The notes beneath the pieces are model-generated. The model ran no database searches. It saw only the letters and a program-made list of their open reading frames with translations, and was not told the DNA's origin. From the NCBI GenBank assembly GCA_035511075.1, contig DATKFW010000034.1:1-64000 (forward strand): DNA of 64,000 bases. Direction: 5' to 3'. This stretch comes from DATAUD01 sp035511075. Lineage in GTDB: Bacteria > Verrucomicrobiota > Verrucomicrobiia > Limisphaerales > Palsa-1400. Shown one piece after another: positions 8,683 to 17,236 of the stretch; within the stretch, counting starts at the first letter, position 1; every line of letters begins with the position of its first letter. Position numbers and translations under genes: made by a program.

Positions 8683-10665
8683 ATGAGAAATCCATTGAAA
8701 ATCTACACTCGAGTCGCGGCGCTGTTGGGGGCGGCGGCGCTGGCGAACTGGCCGGCAGCGCAGCTTCAGGCGGCCGCATTGACCCTGGACAATGACCAGG
8801 TAAGCGTCACCTGCGAGACCAAAGGCGGCCGCTTTCTGCCCGGTTCGTTGCAAGACAAAAAGACCGGGCAAATCGTCAAGCTCGGCGCGGATTTGTTCAG
8901 TCTGGTGCTGACCAACGGAGATATCTTGCATTCCGCCCAGTTCAAGCTGACGGGCCGCCCGCGCATCGCGGCATTGCCCGTCAACCCGAACGCAGCGCGT
9001 CTGGCGGAACGCCTGCCGGGCCGCGAATTGGTCGCGGACTTGGTCAGCCCAGACGGCAACCTGGAAGTGACATGGCACGCGATTTTGCGCGACGGCTCGC
9101 GTTATCTTCGCGAACAAGTGGTTCTCCAGGCGGGAAAAAGCGCGGTGCCCTTGAAGTCCGTGGGCATGTTGGAAGCCCCAAACGTCACGGCGCACGCGAC
9201 TGGCACGGTGGACGGTTGCCCGGTGGCGGACAAAACGACGTTTTATGGCGTGGAGCATCCGCTCTCGATTAACCGCGCGGAAATGGGCTATGTGCGCTGC
9301 TTCCTGCCGCGCGGCGCTCCCATTGAGCCGGGCGAAAGCTTCGTCTGTTCGGTGGTCGTGGGCTTCGTGCGGCCGGGACAATTGCGCCGCGATTTTCTGG
9401 CCTACCTGGAGCGCGAACGGGCGCATCCGTATCGTCCGTTTCTGCATTACAATTCGTGGTATGACATCGGTTACTTCAACCGGTATGACCAGGCGGCGGC
9501 GTTGAATGTCATCCACGCTTTCGGCGAGGAATTATCGGTCAAACGCGGCGTCAAGCTGGATTCCTTTATGTTCGATGACGGCTGGGACGATCCCAAAACG
9601 CTGTGGCATTTCAATTCCGGCTTTCCCGATGGCTTCGCGCCGCTGGAGAAGGCCGCGGCCCAATACGGCGCGGCGCCGGGCATTTGGCTTTCGCCCTGGG
9701 GCGGCTACGGCCAGCCGCATGCGGATCGGATCAAATACGGCAAGGCGCAGGGATTCGAGATCCGCGACGGCAATTTCTCCCTGGCCGGGCCGAAGTATTA
9801 CGAGCGCTTCCGCGGACTGTGCGTGGAGGTGGTGGAGAAATACGGCATCAACCAGTTCAAGTTCGACGGCATCGGCGTCGATGGCAATGACGAGACGGGC
9901 GCCGCCCTGCGCGATTTCGAGGCCATGCTCAAGCTCATTGCAGAACTGCGCTCGCTCAAGCCGGACATTTACATCAACCAGACCACCGGCACCTGGCCCT
10001 CTCCGTTCTGGCTCCTGCACGCCGACTCGATCTGGCGCGGCGGCGAGGATCATTCGTTTGTACCTGGCACCGCCCCCGAACGCGAACGCTGGATTTCCTA
10101 CAAGGACAATGACGTGCATGACGAAGTTGTGGGGCGGAGCGATTTGTATCCGCTCAATTCCCTGATGCTTCACGGCATCATTTACGCCAAGCAGGCGCAC
10201 GGGCTGAATTACGACACCAACAACATTCTCAAATCGGAAATCCGCGCGTTTTTTGGCAACGGCACGCAGTTGCAGGAAATGTATATCACCCCGAGCCTGA
10301 TGACGCCGGAAAACTGGGACACACTCGCCGAAGCCGCCAAATGGTCGCGCGAAAACGCCGACACGCTCGTGGACACGCATTGGGTCGGCGGCGCGCCGGC
10401 GGACCGGGAGGTTTACGGCTGGGCTTCGTGGTCGCCCAGGAAAGGCATATTGACTTTGCGCAATCCTTCGTCCAGGGCCGGGGAAATCAACATTGATCCG
10501 GCCAAAGTTTTCGAATTGCCGGAAGGCGCGGCGCAGAATTTCACCCTGGTCAATCCGTTCAAGGACCAGAGCGTGGAAGTAACGAAGCTGCGTGCCGGTG
10601 AAGAGACCGCGTTCAAACTCCAACCGTTTGAAGTGCTGGTTGTGGAGGCTTTGCCGGCGCCGTAA
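8683..10665 (+). CDS. Secreted clan GH-D glycosidase (alpha-galactosidase/GH36-like)
   Basis: A 660-residue protein with a signal peptide (residues about 1-28), an N-terminal beta-sandwich (to about 240) and a (beta/alpha)8 barrel. MFDDGWDD (D298/D299) and NQFKFDG (D395, the K-F-D nucleophile signature of clan GH-D) are present. DSIWRGGED (about 448-456) is the likely acid/base region. GH27/GH36 members cleave alpha-galactosides or alpha-N-acetylgalactosaminides with retention. The NahK-like kinase gene directly upstream (1-bp gap) favours an alpha-GalNAc or galacto-N-biose substrate, which is inference. The C-terminal 100 residues form a typical beta-domain. Confidence 0.78.
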   Translation: MRNPLKIYTRVAALLGAAALANWPAAQLQAAALTLDNDQVSVTCETKGGRFLPGSLQDKKTGQIVKLGADLFSLVLTNGDILHSAQFKLTGRPRIAALPVNPNAARLAERLPGRELVADLVSPDGNLEVTWHAILRDGSRYLREQVVLQAGKSAVPLKSVGMLEAPNVTAHATGTVDGCPVADKTTFYGVEHPLSINRAEMGYVRCFLPRGAPIEPGESFVCSVVVGFVRPGQLRRDFLAYLERERAHPYRPFLHYNSWYDIGYFNRYDQAAALNVIHAFGEELSVKRGVKLDSFMFDDGWDDPKTLWHFNSGFPDGFAPLEKAAAQYGAAPGIWLSPWGGYGQPHADRIKYGKAQGFEIRDGNFSLAGPKYYERFRGLCVEVVEKYGINQFKFDGIGVDGNDETGAALRDFEAMLKLIAELRSLKPDIYINQTTGTWPSPFWLLHADSIWRGGEDHSFVPGTAPERERWISYKDNDVHDEVVGRSDLYPLNSLMLHGIIYAKQAHGLNYDTNNILKSEIRAFFGNGTQLQEMYITPSLMTPENWDTLAEAAKWSRENADTLVDTHWVGGAPADREVYGWASWSPRKGILTLRNPSSRAGEINIDPAKVFELPEGAAQNFTLVNPFKDQSVEVTKLRAGEETAFKLQPFEVLVVEALPAP

Positions 10666-10742
10666 GATTGAAATGCGCGGCAATAAGGGCGGTCCCAGGT
10701 GTCCGGCCAACACAAGGAACGACCACCCATTTCCCACGACTA

Positions 10743-11465
10743 TCAGGGTTGAATCTGCGGCAACAGTTGGGTCGTCAACCGCGCAGCCGTGCGATTCGTT
10801 TGGAAGATGAGCCACCAGTTAATTGGACTAATGTCCTGGCCGAATTTCAAATACCGCACGCCACAGTCGGCACAGGCAACATTGTGTCCGCCTTTTTTTG
10901 ACGGCTTGGCGGCGCCGTGCATGCCGTATTGAATCTTGTCGGTAAGATCATCGCCCGCCTCCAAATAATCGACCCAGTAGTCGTCCTGGTTATGAGATTT
11001 CTCTGAAAAGACGGCGGTCTCCGCCGGATAAACGATTACCGATTCTTTCAGGTCTCCTATCGTTCCGGTCGTCCCGTCATAACCAAAAACTTCATCCCAT
11101 CCATTGGCGATGTAACTGCGCAACGTATCGTCCCCCGGGCCAGTGCCGGCATAAGTGGCGGGTATTCCCCTGGCCACGTCAGTGGGGCACCATAATATGT
11201 TCGTATTCCGGCCATACTCATAATACAGCAGATTCGACCAGTGATCGGTGTCGCTCTCGGTTGGATATCGGCCCTTGTTGTCGGTGACATACCCCTCGTT
11301 GGCGAGCATGATCTGTTTCAAATTGCCAAGGCAAGTTGTCTGTTGGGCGGAGCCTTTCGCTGTCGCCAGCGCCGGCAGGAGCATGGCCGCCAAAATGGCG
11401 ATGATGGCAATGACAACCAGCAGTTCAACCAAGGTGAAAGCACATTCCTGGCGGATTTTTGTCAT
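10743..11465 (-). CDS. Prepilin-like type II secretion/pilin protein
   Basis: A 240-residue protein. From the preferred start at 11465 it begins with a short basic leader and the prepilin peptidase site A/FTLVELLVVIAIIAI, with Glu at +5, followed by the hydrophobic pilin helix, LLPALATAKGSAQ and CLGNLKQI. The C-terminal region has GGHNVACADCGVRYLKF, a variant of the DG motif seen in PVC-group pseudopilins. A longer frame begins at 11555, but its extra 30 residues precede the leader and are probably not translated. It is an orphan with no secretion ATPase nearby, as is common in Verrucomicrobia. Confidence 0.85.
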   Translation of the reverse strand: MTKIRQECAFTLVELLVVIAIIAILAAMLLPALATAKGSAQQTTCLGNLKQIMLANEGYVTDNKGRYPTESDTDHWSNLLYYEYGRNTNILWCPTDVARGIPATYAGTGPGDDTLRSYIANGWDEVFGYDGTTGTIGDLKESVIVYPAETAVFSEKSHNQDDYWVDYLEAGDDLTDKIQYGMHGAAKPSKKGGHNVACADCGVRYLKFGQDISPINWWLIFQTNRTAARLTTQLLPQIQP

Positions 11466-11606
11466 TGGTAATTGCGTTGACGACTGTAACCCTGCCCAGA
11501 TCGTGGCGTCAATCTTGGAAGAAGAGAACTCAGCGACCTTAATGAAGTTCCACACTAGGACATCGCCGGTCCGACGCCCGGCTTGACACCGTGAAAGTGG
11601 ACGAAT

Positions 11607-13019
11607 ATGTTTTCACCCAATTCCATGTTATTGCACCGCGCAGTTGCCGTCCGGTTCTGGCTGAACATCCTGAGAGTCACTCTGATCTCAGGCGCATGGG
11701 CAGGCAGCGCCCGGGCCGCAGAAGCAGTTTATCCAGTGAAGGTCAGCGCAAACAATCGCTATCTTGTGGACCAGAATAACGCGCCTTTTCTGATCACGGG
11801 AGATTGCCCTCAAAGCCTGACGGTCAACTTGACGACCGCGCAGGCAGATTCCTATTTCTCGAACCGGCAAGCCCACGGATTTAACACGATGTGGATCAAC
11901 CTGGTCTGCGACACCTATACAGCCGGCAGGGATGATGGCAGCACCCGCGACGGGATGCTCCCATTCACGGGATACCTTCCCGGCGCCACCGATCTGGCCC
12001 ATTACGACCTCTCCAAACCCAACGAGGCCTTCTTCGCGCGTTGCGACCAGATGATCAGTCTGGCCGCCAAATACAATCTCCTGGTGTTCTTGGACCCCAT
12101 CGAAACCGGCGGGTGGCTGACCAATATGGTCAACAATGGTCCCAAGGCTTGCAATAACTACGGGAAGTATCTCGGAAATCGATACAAGCACTTTGATAAT
12201 ATCCTCTGGATGAGCGGGAACGACTACGGGACGTGCAACAATCCCGTCGATGACGCGGCCGTGACGGCCGTGGCCCGGGGGATTCAGGCAACAGACACCC
12301 GCCACATCCACACCGCCGAATTGGGCGGCAGCTTCGGCCTCTCCACCGATGGCCCGAACTGGGCGGCCATCGTCTCCATCAATGGCGCCTATACCTACTT
12401 CCCGACTTACGCGGAGGTGCTCAACGGCTACAATCGCGCCAGCACGATGCCGGTTTTCATGGTCGAGTCCTGTTACGACTATGAGTCCCTTGGGCAGGCG
12501 CACGTCAGCACGCCGAGCACTTTGCGCAGGGAGGAATACTGGTCAAATCTAAGCGGAGCCACGGGACTAATATACGGCAACCACTATACATGGACCTTCG
12601 CGCCGGGTTGGCAAAGCCACATCGATACTCCGGGAGCCGCGCAGATTGCTTTCTTAAAGTCGTTCTTCGAGTCGCGCCCGTGGTATAATCTGGTGCCGGA
12701 TCAGACGCATAACACCCTGACCGCCGGCTACGGCACATTCTCCAGCCAGGGCACCATCGACGACAACGACTACGCGACGGCGGCGCGCACGCCCGATGGC
12801 CGCCTGGCAATAGCCTATGCGCCAACGATCCGGCCCCTGACCATCGACATGACCAGGCTCAGCGCGTCGGTCACCGCGCGCTGGTTCGACCCGTCCGACG
12901 GCGCTTATACCGCGATCGCGGATTCGCCGTTCTCCAACATCGGTTCCCGAACTTTCACGCCCCCCGGCCCCAACCACGACGGCGACGGAGATTGGGTCCT
13001 GGTACTCGAAGCGAAATAG
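11607..13019 (+). CDS. Secreted DUF4038 (apiosidase/GH140-like) glycoside hydrolase
   Basis: A 470-residue protein with a hydrophobic signal segment ending near residue 38 (GSARAAEA). The main domain is DUF4038-type: RYLVDQNNAPFLITGDCPQS at the N-terminal edge, FNTMWINLV, FLDPIE, ILWMSGNDYG (a catalytic-strand candidate), MVESCYDYES and GLIYGNH. The final 90 residues match the small beta-sandwich that follows DUF4038 (TPDGRLAIAYAP, ARWFDPSDGAY). Characterised relatives include apiosidases acting on pectic RG-II. Substrate here is unknown. Start could be the ATG at 11607 or 11625. Confidence 0.8.
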   Translation: MFSPNSMLLHRAVAVRFWLNILRVTLISGAWAGSARAAEAVYPVKVSANNRYLVDQNNAPFLITGDCPQSLTVNLTTAQADSYFSNRQAHGFNTMWINLVCDTYTAGRDDGSTRDGMLPFTGYLPGATDLAHYDLSKPNEAFFARCDQMISLAAKYNLLVFLDPIETGGWLTNMVNNGPKACNNYGKYLGNRYKHFDNILWMSGNDYGTCNNPVDDAAVTAVARGIQATDTRHIHTAELGGSFGLSTDGPNWAAIVSINGAYTYFPTYAEVLNGYNRASTMPVFMVESCYDYESLGQAHVSTPSTLRREEYWSNLSGATGLIYGNHYTWTFAPGWQSHIDTPGAAQIAFLKSFFESRPWYNLVPDQTHNTLTAGYGTFSSQGTIDDNDYATAARTPDGRLAIAYAPTIRPLTIDMTRLSASVTARWFDPSDGAYTAIADSPFSNIGSRTFTPPGPNHDGDGDWVLVLEAK

Positions 13020-13071
13020 CGCGACGGTATTTCCGCATTCTTAATTCATAATTCTTAATTCCTAATTTCCC

Positions 13072-15024
13072 ATGCCCTTAGGTTATCTTGCGCTCATCTC
13101 AATTGGGGTGTTGCTTTTGATCTCTCCCCCCTCGGCGCGCGCTGCCGACGGAACCGCGGAAGAGCGGCTGATCGCAATTTTGCAATCCGACACCTCGCCA
13201 CGGGACAAGGACGCCGCCTGCGCGCAGCTTAAACGCATCGGCACCAAAGAGTGCGTCCCGGCTCTCGCCGCCCTGTTGACAGACCAACAGCTTTCCCATT
13301 CCGCCCGCTACGCCCTGGAGTCGATGCAGGGGCCCGAAGCGGGCGCGGCCCTCTTGGACGCGCTGGCGCAAACTTCCGGCTCCAACGAAGTCGGCATCAT
13401 CAATTCATTGGCGGCGCGCGGGGAGTTGGATGCGATTCCGCAATTGGGCAGGCTCCAGTCCGACACGAACGCAGACGTTGCGGTCGCGTCGTGCGAGGCA
13501 TTGGGCCGGATTGGCGGCGCAAAGGCGCTCGCGGCGCTTGAAGAGGCGGCTTCCAGTTCGCCGGGGGCCGTCAATGACGCCAAAATCGACGCGCTCCTGG
13601 CGATTGCAAACAAATTATTGACGCAAGGCGAACAAAGCGCGGCGCAAAAAATATTTCAACGGCTTTACGACGGCGAAAAGAGCGACAATGTTCGGCTCGC
13701 CGCTTTTCGCGGCCTGATATTGTCCTCGGGCGCGCGCGGGATTGATTTGATGTCCAATGCGATTGCGGGCGCGGATTCCGCCCCTCAGGGCGCGGCGCTG
13801 CAACTGGCTTCCAGCTTGGAGGGCGCCGCCGTCACGAAATCCCTGGCCGACTTGCTGGCGAAAACCCAGCCGCCGGTGCAAATCGCCCTGCTGCAATGCC
13901 TCGCGCAACGTGGCGACGCCGCCGCGTTGCCGGCAGTGGCAAGTCTGGCCGACAGCCCCGATTCTGATGTCCGATTGGCGGCGATTTCCGCGTTAGGCGA
14001 TTTGGGCGACGGCTCGGTGGCGATTCTTCTGGCGCAGAAGGCAGCCGCCACGACCGGCGCCGAAAGAAACGCCGCCCGGCAATCGTTGCTTGACCTGCGG
14101 CGCGGAGCCGTGACCGGCGCTTTGCTGGAGGCCATTGCCGGCGCCAACCCGACCGTTCGTCTTGAATTGCTCCGCGCGCTTGGAAGCCGTGGCGATAAAA
14201 CTGCCCTTCCCACATTGGCTGACTTAGCGCGTGGCGATGATGATTCAACCCGCGCGGCATCATGCCAGGCGTTGGCGTTGCTTGCGGGTCTGCCGGAAAT
14301 TCCCAGCCTCATTCAACTCGTCGTCGATGCGAAAAGCGACGACGCCCGGTCGGAAGCTACGGAGGCTCTTGGCGTTGTTTATCAGCGAATTCAATCGCAA
14401 ACGGGTCATGCGGACGCTTCGCCGATGGCCGAAGCAATTCAGAATGGGCCGTTGCAGGTGCGCCTGAGTCTGCTGCCCATTTGCGGGGGCCTTAACGACG
14501 CGGCGGCCCGCATAATCTTGCAAGTCGAAGTAAACGATTCCGATCCACAGATCCGCGAAGCGGCAATCCGGGCGGAGTGCGATACGCGTGACCCCGAAAT
14601 GCTGCCGGATCTGGTCCAGTTGGCCCTCGGGTCCGGGGAAAAGAAATTCCGATTGTTGGCCATTGGCGCTTGTGTGCGGCTGAGCACGCGCGAGGAAAAC
14701 GTCAATATCCCGGTCGCCGCGAAGCTGGGCGCGTTCAAAACGATTCTTGACGGACCGCCACTGGACGCGGCCGAACAGCGACTCCTTCTTTCCGGCCTTG
14801 GCGCTGTCGCAGACGAACAGGCGCTGGCCCTGGCCGTTCCGATGCTGGACGACCAGGCCGTGCGTCCCGAGGCGGCCCGGGCGGTCATTCAGATTGCCGG
14901 CGCGATCTCCGGGGCGCGGCCGGAGGCGGCAGCCACGGCGCTGAAAAAAGTTCTCGAAGTCTCCACTGATCCAACGGCGCAAAAAGAGGCGCAGGCGGCG
15001 CTCCAACATATCCAGGAAAAGTGA
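13072..15024 (+). CDS. Exported HEAT-repeat protein
   Basis: A 650-residue protein with a signal peptide (residues about 1-25) followed almost entirely by HEAT/PBS-lyase-type helical repeats of about 30 residues (for example DVAVASCEALGRIGGAKALA and DVRLAAISALGDLGDGS). HEAT solenoids are protein-interaction scaffolds; no catalytic motif is seen. The 52-bp spacer upstream is AT-rich and contains repeated ATTCTTAATTC-type units (about 13039-13068). The gene may be co-transcribed with the DUF4038 enzyme. In PVC bacteria such proteins often accompany dehydrogenase/hydrolase clusters, but no partner is certain here. Confidence 0.8.
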   Translation: MPLGYLALISIGVLLLISPPSARAADGTAEERLIAILQSDTSPRDKDAACAQLKRIGTKECVPALAALLTDQQLSHSARYALESMQGPEAGAALLDALAQTSGSNEVGIINSLAARGELDAIPQLGRLQSDTNADVAVASCEALGRIGGAKALAALEEAASSSPGAVNDAKIDALLAIANKLLTQGEQSAAQKIFQRLYDGEKSDNVRLAAFRGLILSSGARGIDLMSNAIAGADSAPQGAALQLASSLEGAAVTKSLADLLAKTQPPVQIALLQCLAQRGDAAALPAVASLADSPDSDVRLAAISALGDLGDGSVAILLAQKAAATTGAERNAARQSLLDLRRGAVTGALLEAIAGANPTVRLELLRALGSRGDKTALPTLADLARGDDDSTRAASCQALALLAGLPEIPSLIQLVVDAKSDDARSEATEALGVVYQRIQSQTGHADASPMAEAIQNGPLQVRLSLLPICGGLNDAAARIILQVEVNDSDPQIREAAIRAECDTRDPEMLPDLVQLALGSGEKKFRLLAIGACVRLSTREENVNIPVAAKLGAFKTILDGPPLDAAEQRLLLSGLGAVADEQALALAVPMLDDQAVRPEAARAVIQIAGAISGARPEAAATALKKVLEVSTDPTAQKEAQAALQHIQEK

Positions 15025-15029
15025 CGCCC

Positions 15030-15350
15030 CTAGCGATGACCAAATTGAATGCCCGAGCATCCGGCAATGATCAGCCCCAATCCCAGCCTGGTGGATGCCG
15101 ATATCCTCTCATGCAAGACAATCCACCCATACAAAACGCTAATAAGCGCAAAGAATCCGACCTAGACGGGAATAAGTTTTGAAAAGTCCCATTTGATCGA
15201 GTTCACCAGCATGCCATAACAACCAAGTGTGGCGAAACCCAGTAGCACAAAGCCCGACTTACTGCTGCGCAAACTGTGCCGGATCACGTCGTCACCGCCG
15301 ACCTCCGGCAACGCCGCAACGACGAACACCAGCCAGGCAATAATCGTCAT
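15030..15350 (-). pseudogene. SMR-family (EmrE-like) transporter gene with in-frame amber codon
   Basis: From ATG 15350 the frame encodes four hydrophobic segments matching small multidrug resistance proteins: helix 1 with PEVGG (E16, equivalent to EmrE E14), helix 2 SGFVLLGFATLGCYGMLV, helix 3 VGFFALISVLYGWIVLHERI and helix 4 LGLGLIIAGCSGIQFG, ending at TAG 15030. A TAG at 15162-15164 (codon 63) interrupts it inside ...LIPV-stop-VGFF; EmrE has Trp63 at that position, so TGG to TAG is a simple explanation. The ATG overlaps the UspA stop (ATGA). Reading resumes perfectly after the TAG, so it is a point mutation, a sequencing error or a readthrough site. Confidence 0.75.
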
Positions 15351-15844
15351 GCCGGTGCCGATGTGAGCCAGCGAGCGGTGCTGGCCGTGGAACGATTCGC
15401 GCCGTCGCGGTAATCTTCTGGTATCGCCGTCCAAATGCGTGGCAAGACCAACGTCGGACACGGGGCCATACCAACGACGCCCTTGACCGTTCCATCGCTG
15501 AACAACCGTTTCCAGGGCGACGGGTTTGGACTCGACAGGACAATCAGTTCGGGCCGGACAGATTCCGCCTCGGTGACGATTTGCTCGTATGGTTTGCCCA
15601 CACGAACGCTCACATTCACGGCCCGCGCCCCGCCAAAAAAGCGGTTTCCGATCTGCCGCAACGCCTCTTCGCATTCCAAGGATACTTCATCATAGACGCG
15701 GGTTTCAAACGCGATGTTCAAGCGGACTACGTGGACCAAAGTCAGACAAACAGGATGTTCGTCAGCCATTCGTTTGGCGAACAGAAGTGTGTCAAACGAA
15801 CTGTTCGGCAGATTGATCGGAAGCAAAAGGCGCTTGCTCTTCAT
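15347..15844 (-). CDS. Universal stress protein, UspA family
   Basis: A 165-residue single-domain Usp protein: KRLLLPINLPNSSFDTLLFA at the N-terminal strand/helix, SVRVGKPYEQIVTEAES, then ELIVLSSPN and the nucleotide-loop region DGTVKGVVGMAPCPTLVLP. A longer frame starts at 15916 but would overlap the regulator gene; ATG 15844, 10 bp after the regulator stop, is preferred. It sits immediately after a KdpE-like gene, where kdpD is expected; KdpD itself contains a Usp domain. The G-x2-G-x9-G(S/T) loop is incomplete, so ATP binding is uncertain. Confidence 0.82.
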   Translation of the reverse strand: MKSKRLLLPINLPNSSFDTLLFAKRMADEHPVCLTLVHVVRLNIAFETRVYDEVSLECEEALRQIGNRFFGGARAVNVSVRVGKPYEQIVTEAESVRPELIVLSSPNPSPWKRLFSDGTVKGVVGMAPCPTLVLPRIWTAIPEDYRDGANRSTASTARWLTSAPA

Positions 15845-15854
15845 GTTTGTCGAT

Positions 15855-16574
15855 TCAAAAGGCAAAGGCAACCCCGGCATGCTCGTGCCGATTGGAAAGT
15901 GAGAGACAATAGCCAACGCTTCCTTCGGTCCTGATCAGGATTTCTTCCCGATACGCCGCCAACTTTCTGCGAATGTGGGCGATGTAAACTCTTAGGTCAT
16001 GAATTTTATGATCGGCATCGGGCCCCCAGACTCGAAGCACGAGGTCCTTGCAGGAGACCACCGTGCCGGCATGGCGAGCCAGCGAATGGAGCAACGCTTC
16101 TTCAGTTGGCGTAAAATCCAGCTTTTGGCCGTTGAACGTGATTTCATGCGATGCCACATCGATCCGAAGGCCGCCCTCCACCAGCACGGAATTCTCCGGC
16201 ATACCCGGCAGGCTGCGCCGGATCACGCGAAGCCGGGCCAGCAATTCAGCGGTGTCAAACGGTTTTGTCAAATAATCATCCGCTCCGCCGTCAAACGCGC
16301 CTACCTTGTCCTGAACCTTGTCGCGTTCGGAAAGAATCAACACCGGCGCGCGGCTTCTTTCCCGAATGTGCCGCAACACCGCCAGACCGCTGATATCCGG
16401 CAAATCCAACTCAAGGATGATGACGTCCGGTCGTTGCTCTATGGCCGCCTTCAACCCGATCCGACCGGTTGCCGCCTCGATCACTTTGTAGTGTTCGTGT
16501 TCCAACACAACGCGCACCAGTCTTCGAACGGCTCGTTCTTCATCAATGATCAGCACGGTGAGTTTCGATTTCAT
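15855..16574 (-). CDS. kdpE: KdpE-like OmpR-family response regulator with Glu at the phospho-site
   Basis: A 239-residue two-domain regulator: receiver (1-118) and OmpR winged helix (about 135-230, with RIDVASHEITFNGQ, LTPTEE-like FTPTEEALL, VLRVWGPDADH and LRVYIAHIRRKL). It aligns throughout with KdpE, including the acidic pair (D11, E12), S82 and K104, but the conserved phospho-acceptor in PDLIILDLGLPD is E55 here (PDVIILELDLPD). It lies 29 bp after kdpC in the same operon, and no sensor kinase gene follows. Glu may mimic the phosphorylated state, making it constitutively active. The start at 16574 (MKSKLTVLIID) is chosen over 16688, which would extend into kdpC. Confidence 0.88.
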   Translation of the reverse strand: MKSKLTVLIIDEERAVRRLVRVVLEHEHYKVIEAATGRIGLKAAIEQRPDVIILELDLPDISGLAVLRHIRERSRAPVLILSERDKVQDKVGAFDGGADDYLTKPFDTAELLARLRVIRRSLPGMPENSVLVEGGLRIDVASHEITFNGQKLDFTPTEEALLHSLARHAGTVVSCKDLVLRVWGPDADHKIHDLRVYIAHIRRKLAAYREEILIRTEGSVGYCLSLSNRHEHAGVAFAF

Positions 16575-16603
16575 GCCGAAGTTCTCATCCGTTGGACGGC
16601 GTT

Positions 16604-17200
16604 TTATCCCGCTTTTTGCGCGGCGAGTTGATCCAAAGCAACGTTTAAGAGCAGGACGTTGACGCGCGGTTCTCCAAGAAAACCCCATTGCGGAGGCTCA
16701 ACAAATTTTTCGACCAGCTCTTTTACTTTCTCCTCGCTCAATCCGCGCGCGGCGGCGACGCGCGCAATTTGAAGCTGGGCGGCTTCGGGACTGACGTGAG
16801 GGTCAAGACCGCTGGCTGAGGCAAAGACCATGTCCACCGGCACCGCCGTATTGGTCGGCAGATTGTTCCCGCTGATGAAGGCCGAGGCGTTGTTGATGAC
16901 GTTGGTTTGCAGTGCGCCGCTAGTTGGCCCGAGGTTGCTGCCGCTCGAAGCCACAATGCCGCCCGGACCCGATCCATAGGTACAGGCGGAGGGCCGCGGC
17001 CAGAAGTAATTCGAGCCTGTGAATTGCTGCGCCAACAGCGCCGAACCAATAATCTTGCTGTCGCGTTCCACCAGGCTTCCATTGGCCTGGTCGCGAAAGG
17101 CCGCTTGCGCAATGAGCGTAATGACAAGCGGGTACGCCACGCCCGTTACTACCGACCACAAGATCAATTGTCTGACAGACTGAAGCAGGAGTTTAATCAT
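16604..17200 (-). CDS. kdpC: Potassium-transporting ATPase subunit C
   Basis: A 198-residue KdpC with one N-terminal transmembrane segment (about 9-33, SVRQLILWSVVTGVAYPLVIT) and the conserved periplasmic parts: QANGSLVE, GSALLAQQFTGSNYFWPRPSA, LDPHVSPEAAQLQIARVAAARG and PRVNVLLLNVALD. KdpC is the single-span subunit of the high-affinity KdpFABC K+ pump. It follows kdpB by 36 bp and precedes the regulator by 29 bp, consistent with one transcript. Length and motifs are normal. Confidence 0.96.
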   Translation of the reverse strand: MIKLLLQSVRQLILWSVVTGVAYPLVITLIAQAAFRDQANGSLVERDSKIIGSALLAQQFTGSNYFWPRPSACTYGSGPGGIVASSGSNLGPTSGALQTNVINNASAFISGNNLPTNTAVPVDMVFASASGLDPHVSPEAAQLQIARVAAARGLSEEKVKELVEKFVEPPQWGFLGEPRVNVLLLNVALDQLAAQKAG

Positions 17201-17236
17201 AATTTTTTCCTCGTTAAAACTTTGGCGGACGATGGG

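Noticed and set aside
15162..15674. 170-residue minus-strand frame ending at the amber codon
   Set aside because: Its first 108 residues are a shadow of the usp gene; only the last 62 residues belong to the SMR-like gene, which starts at 15350.
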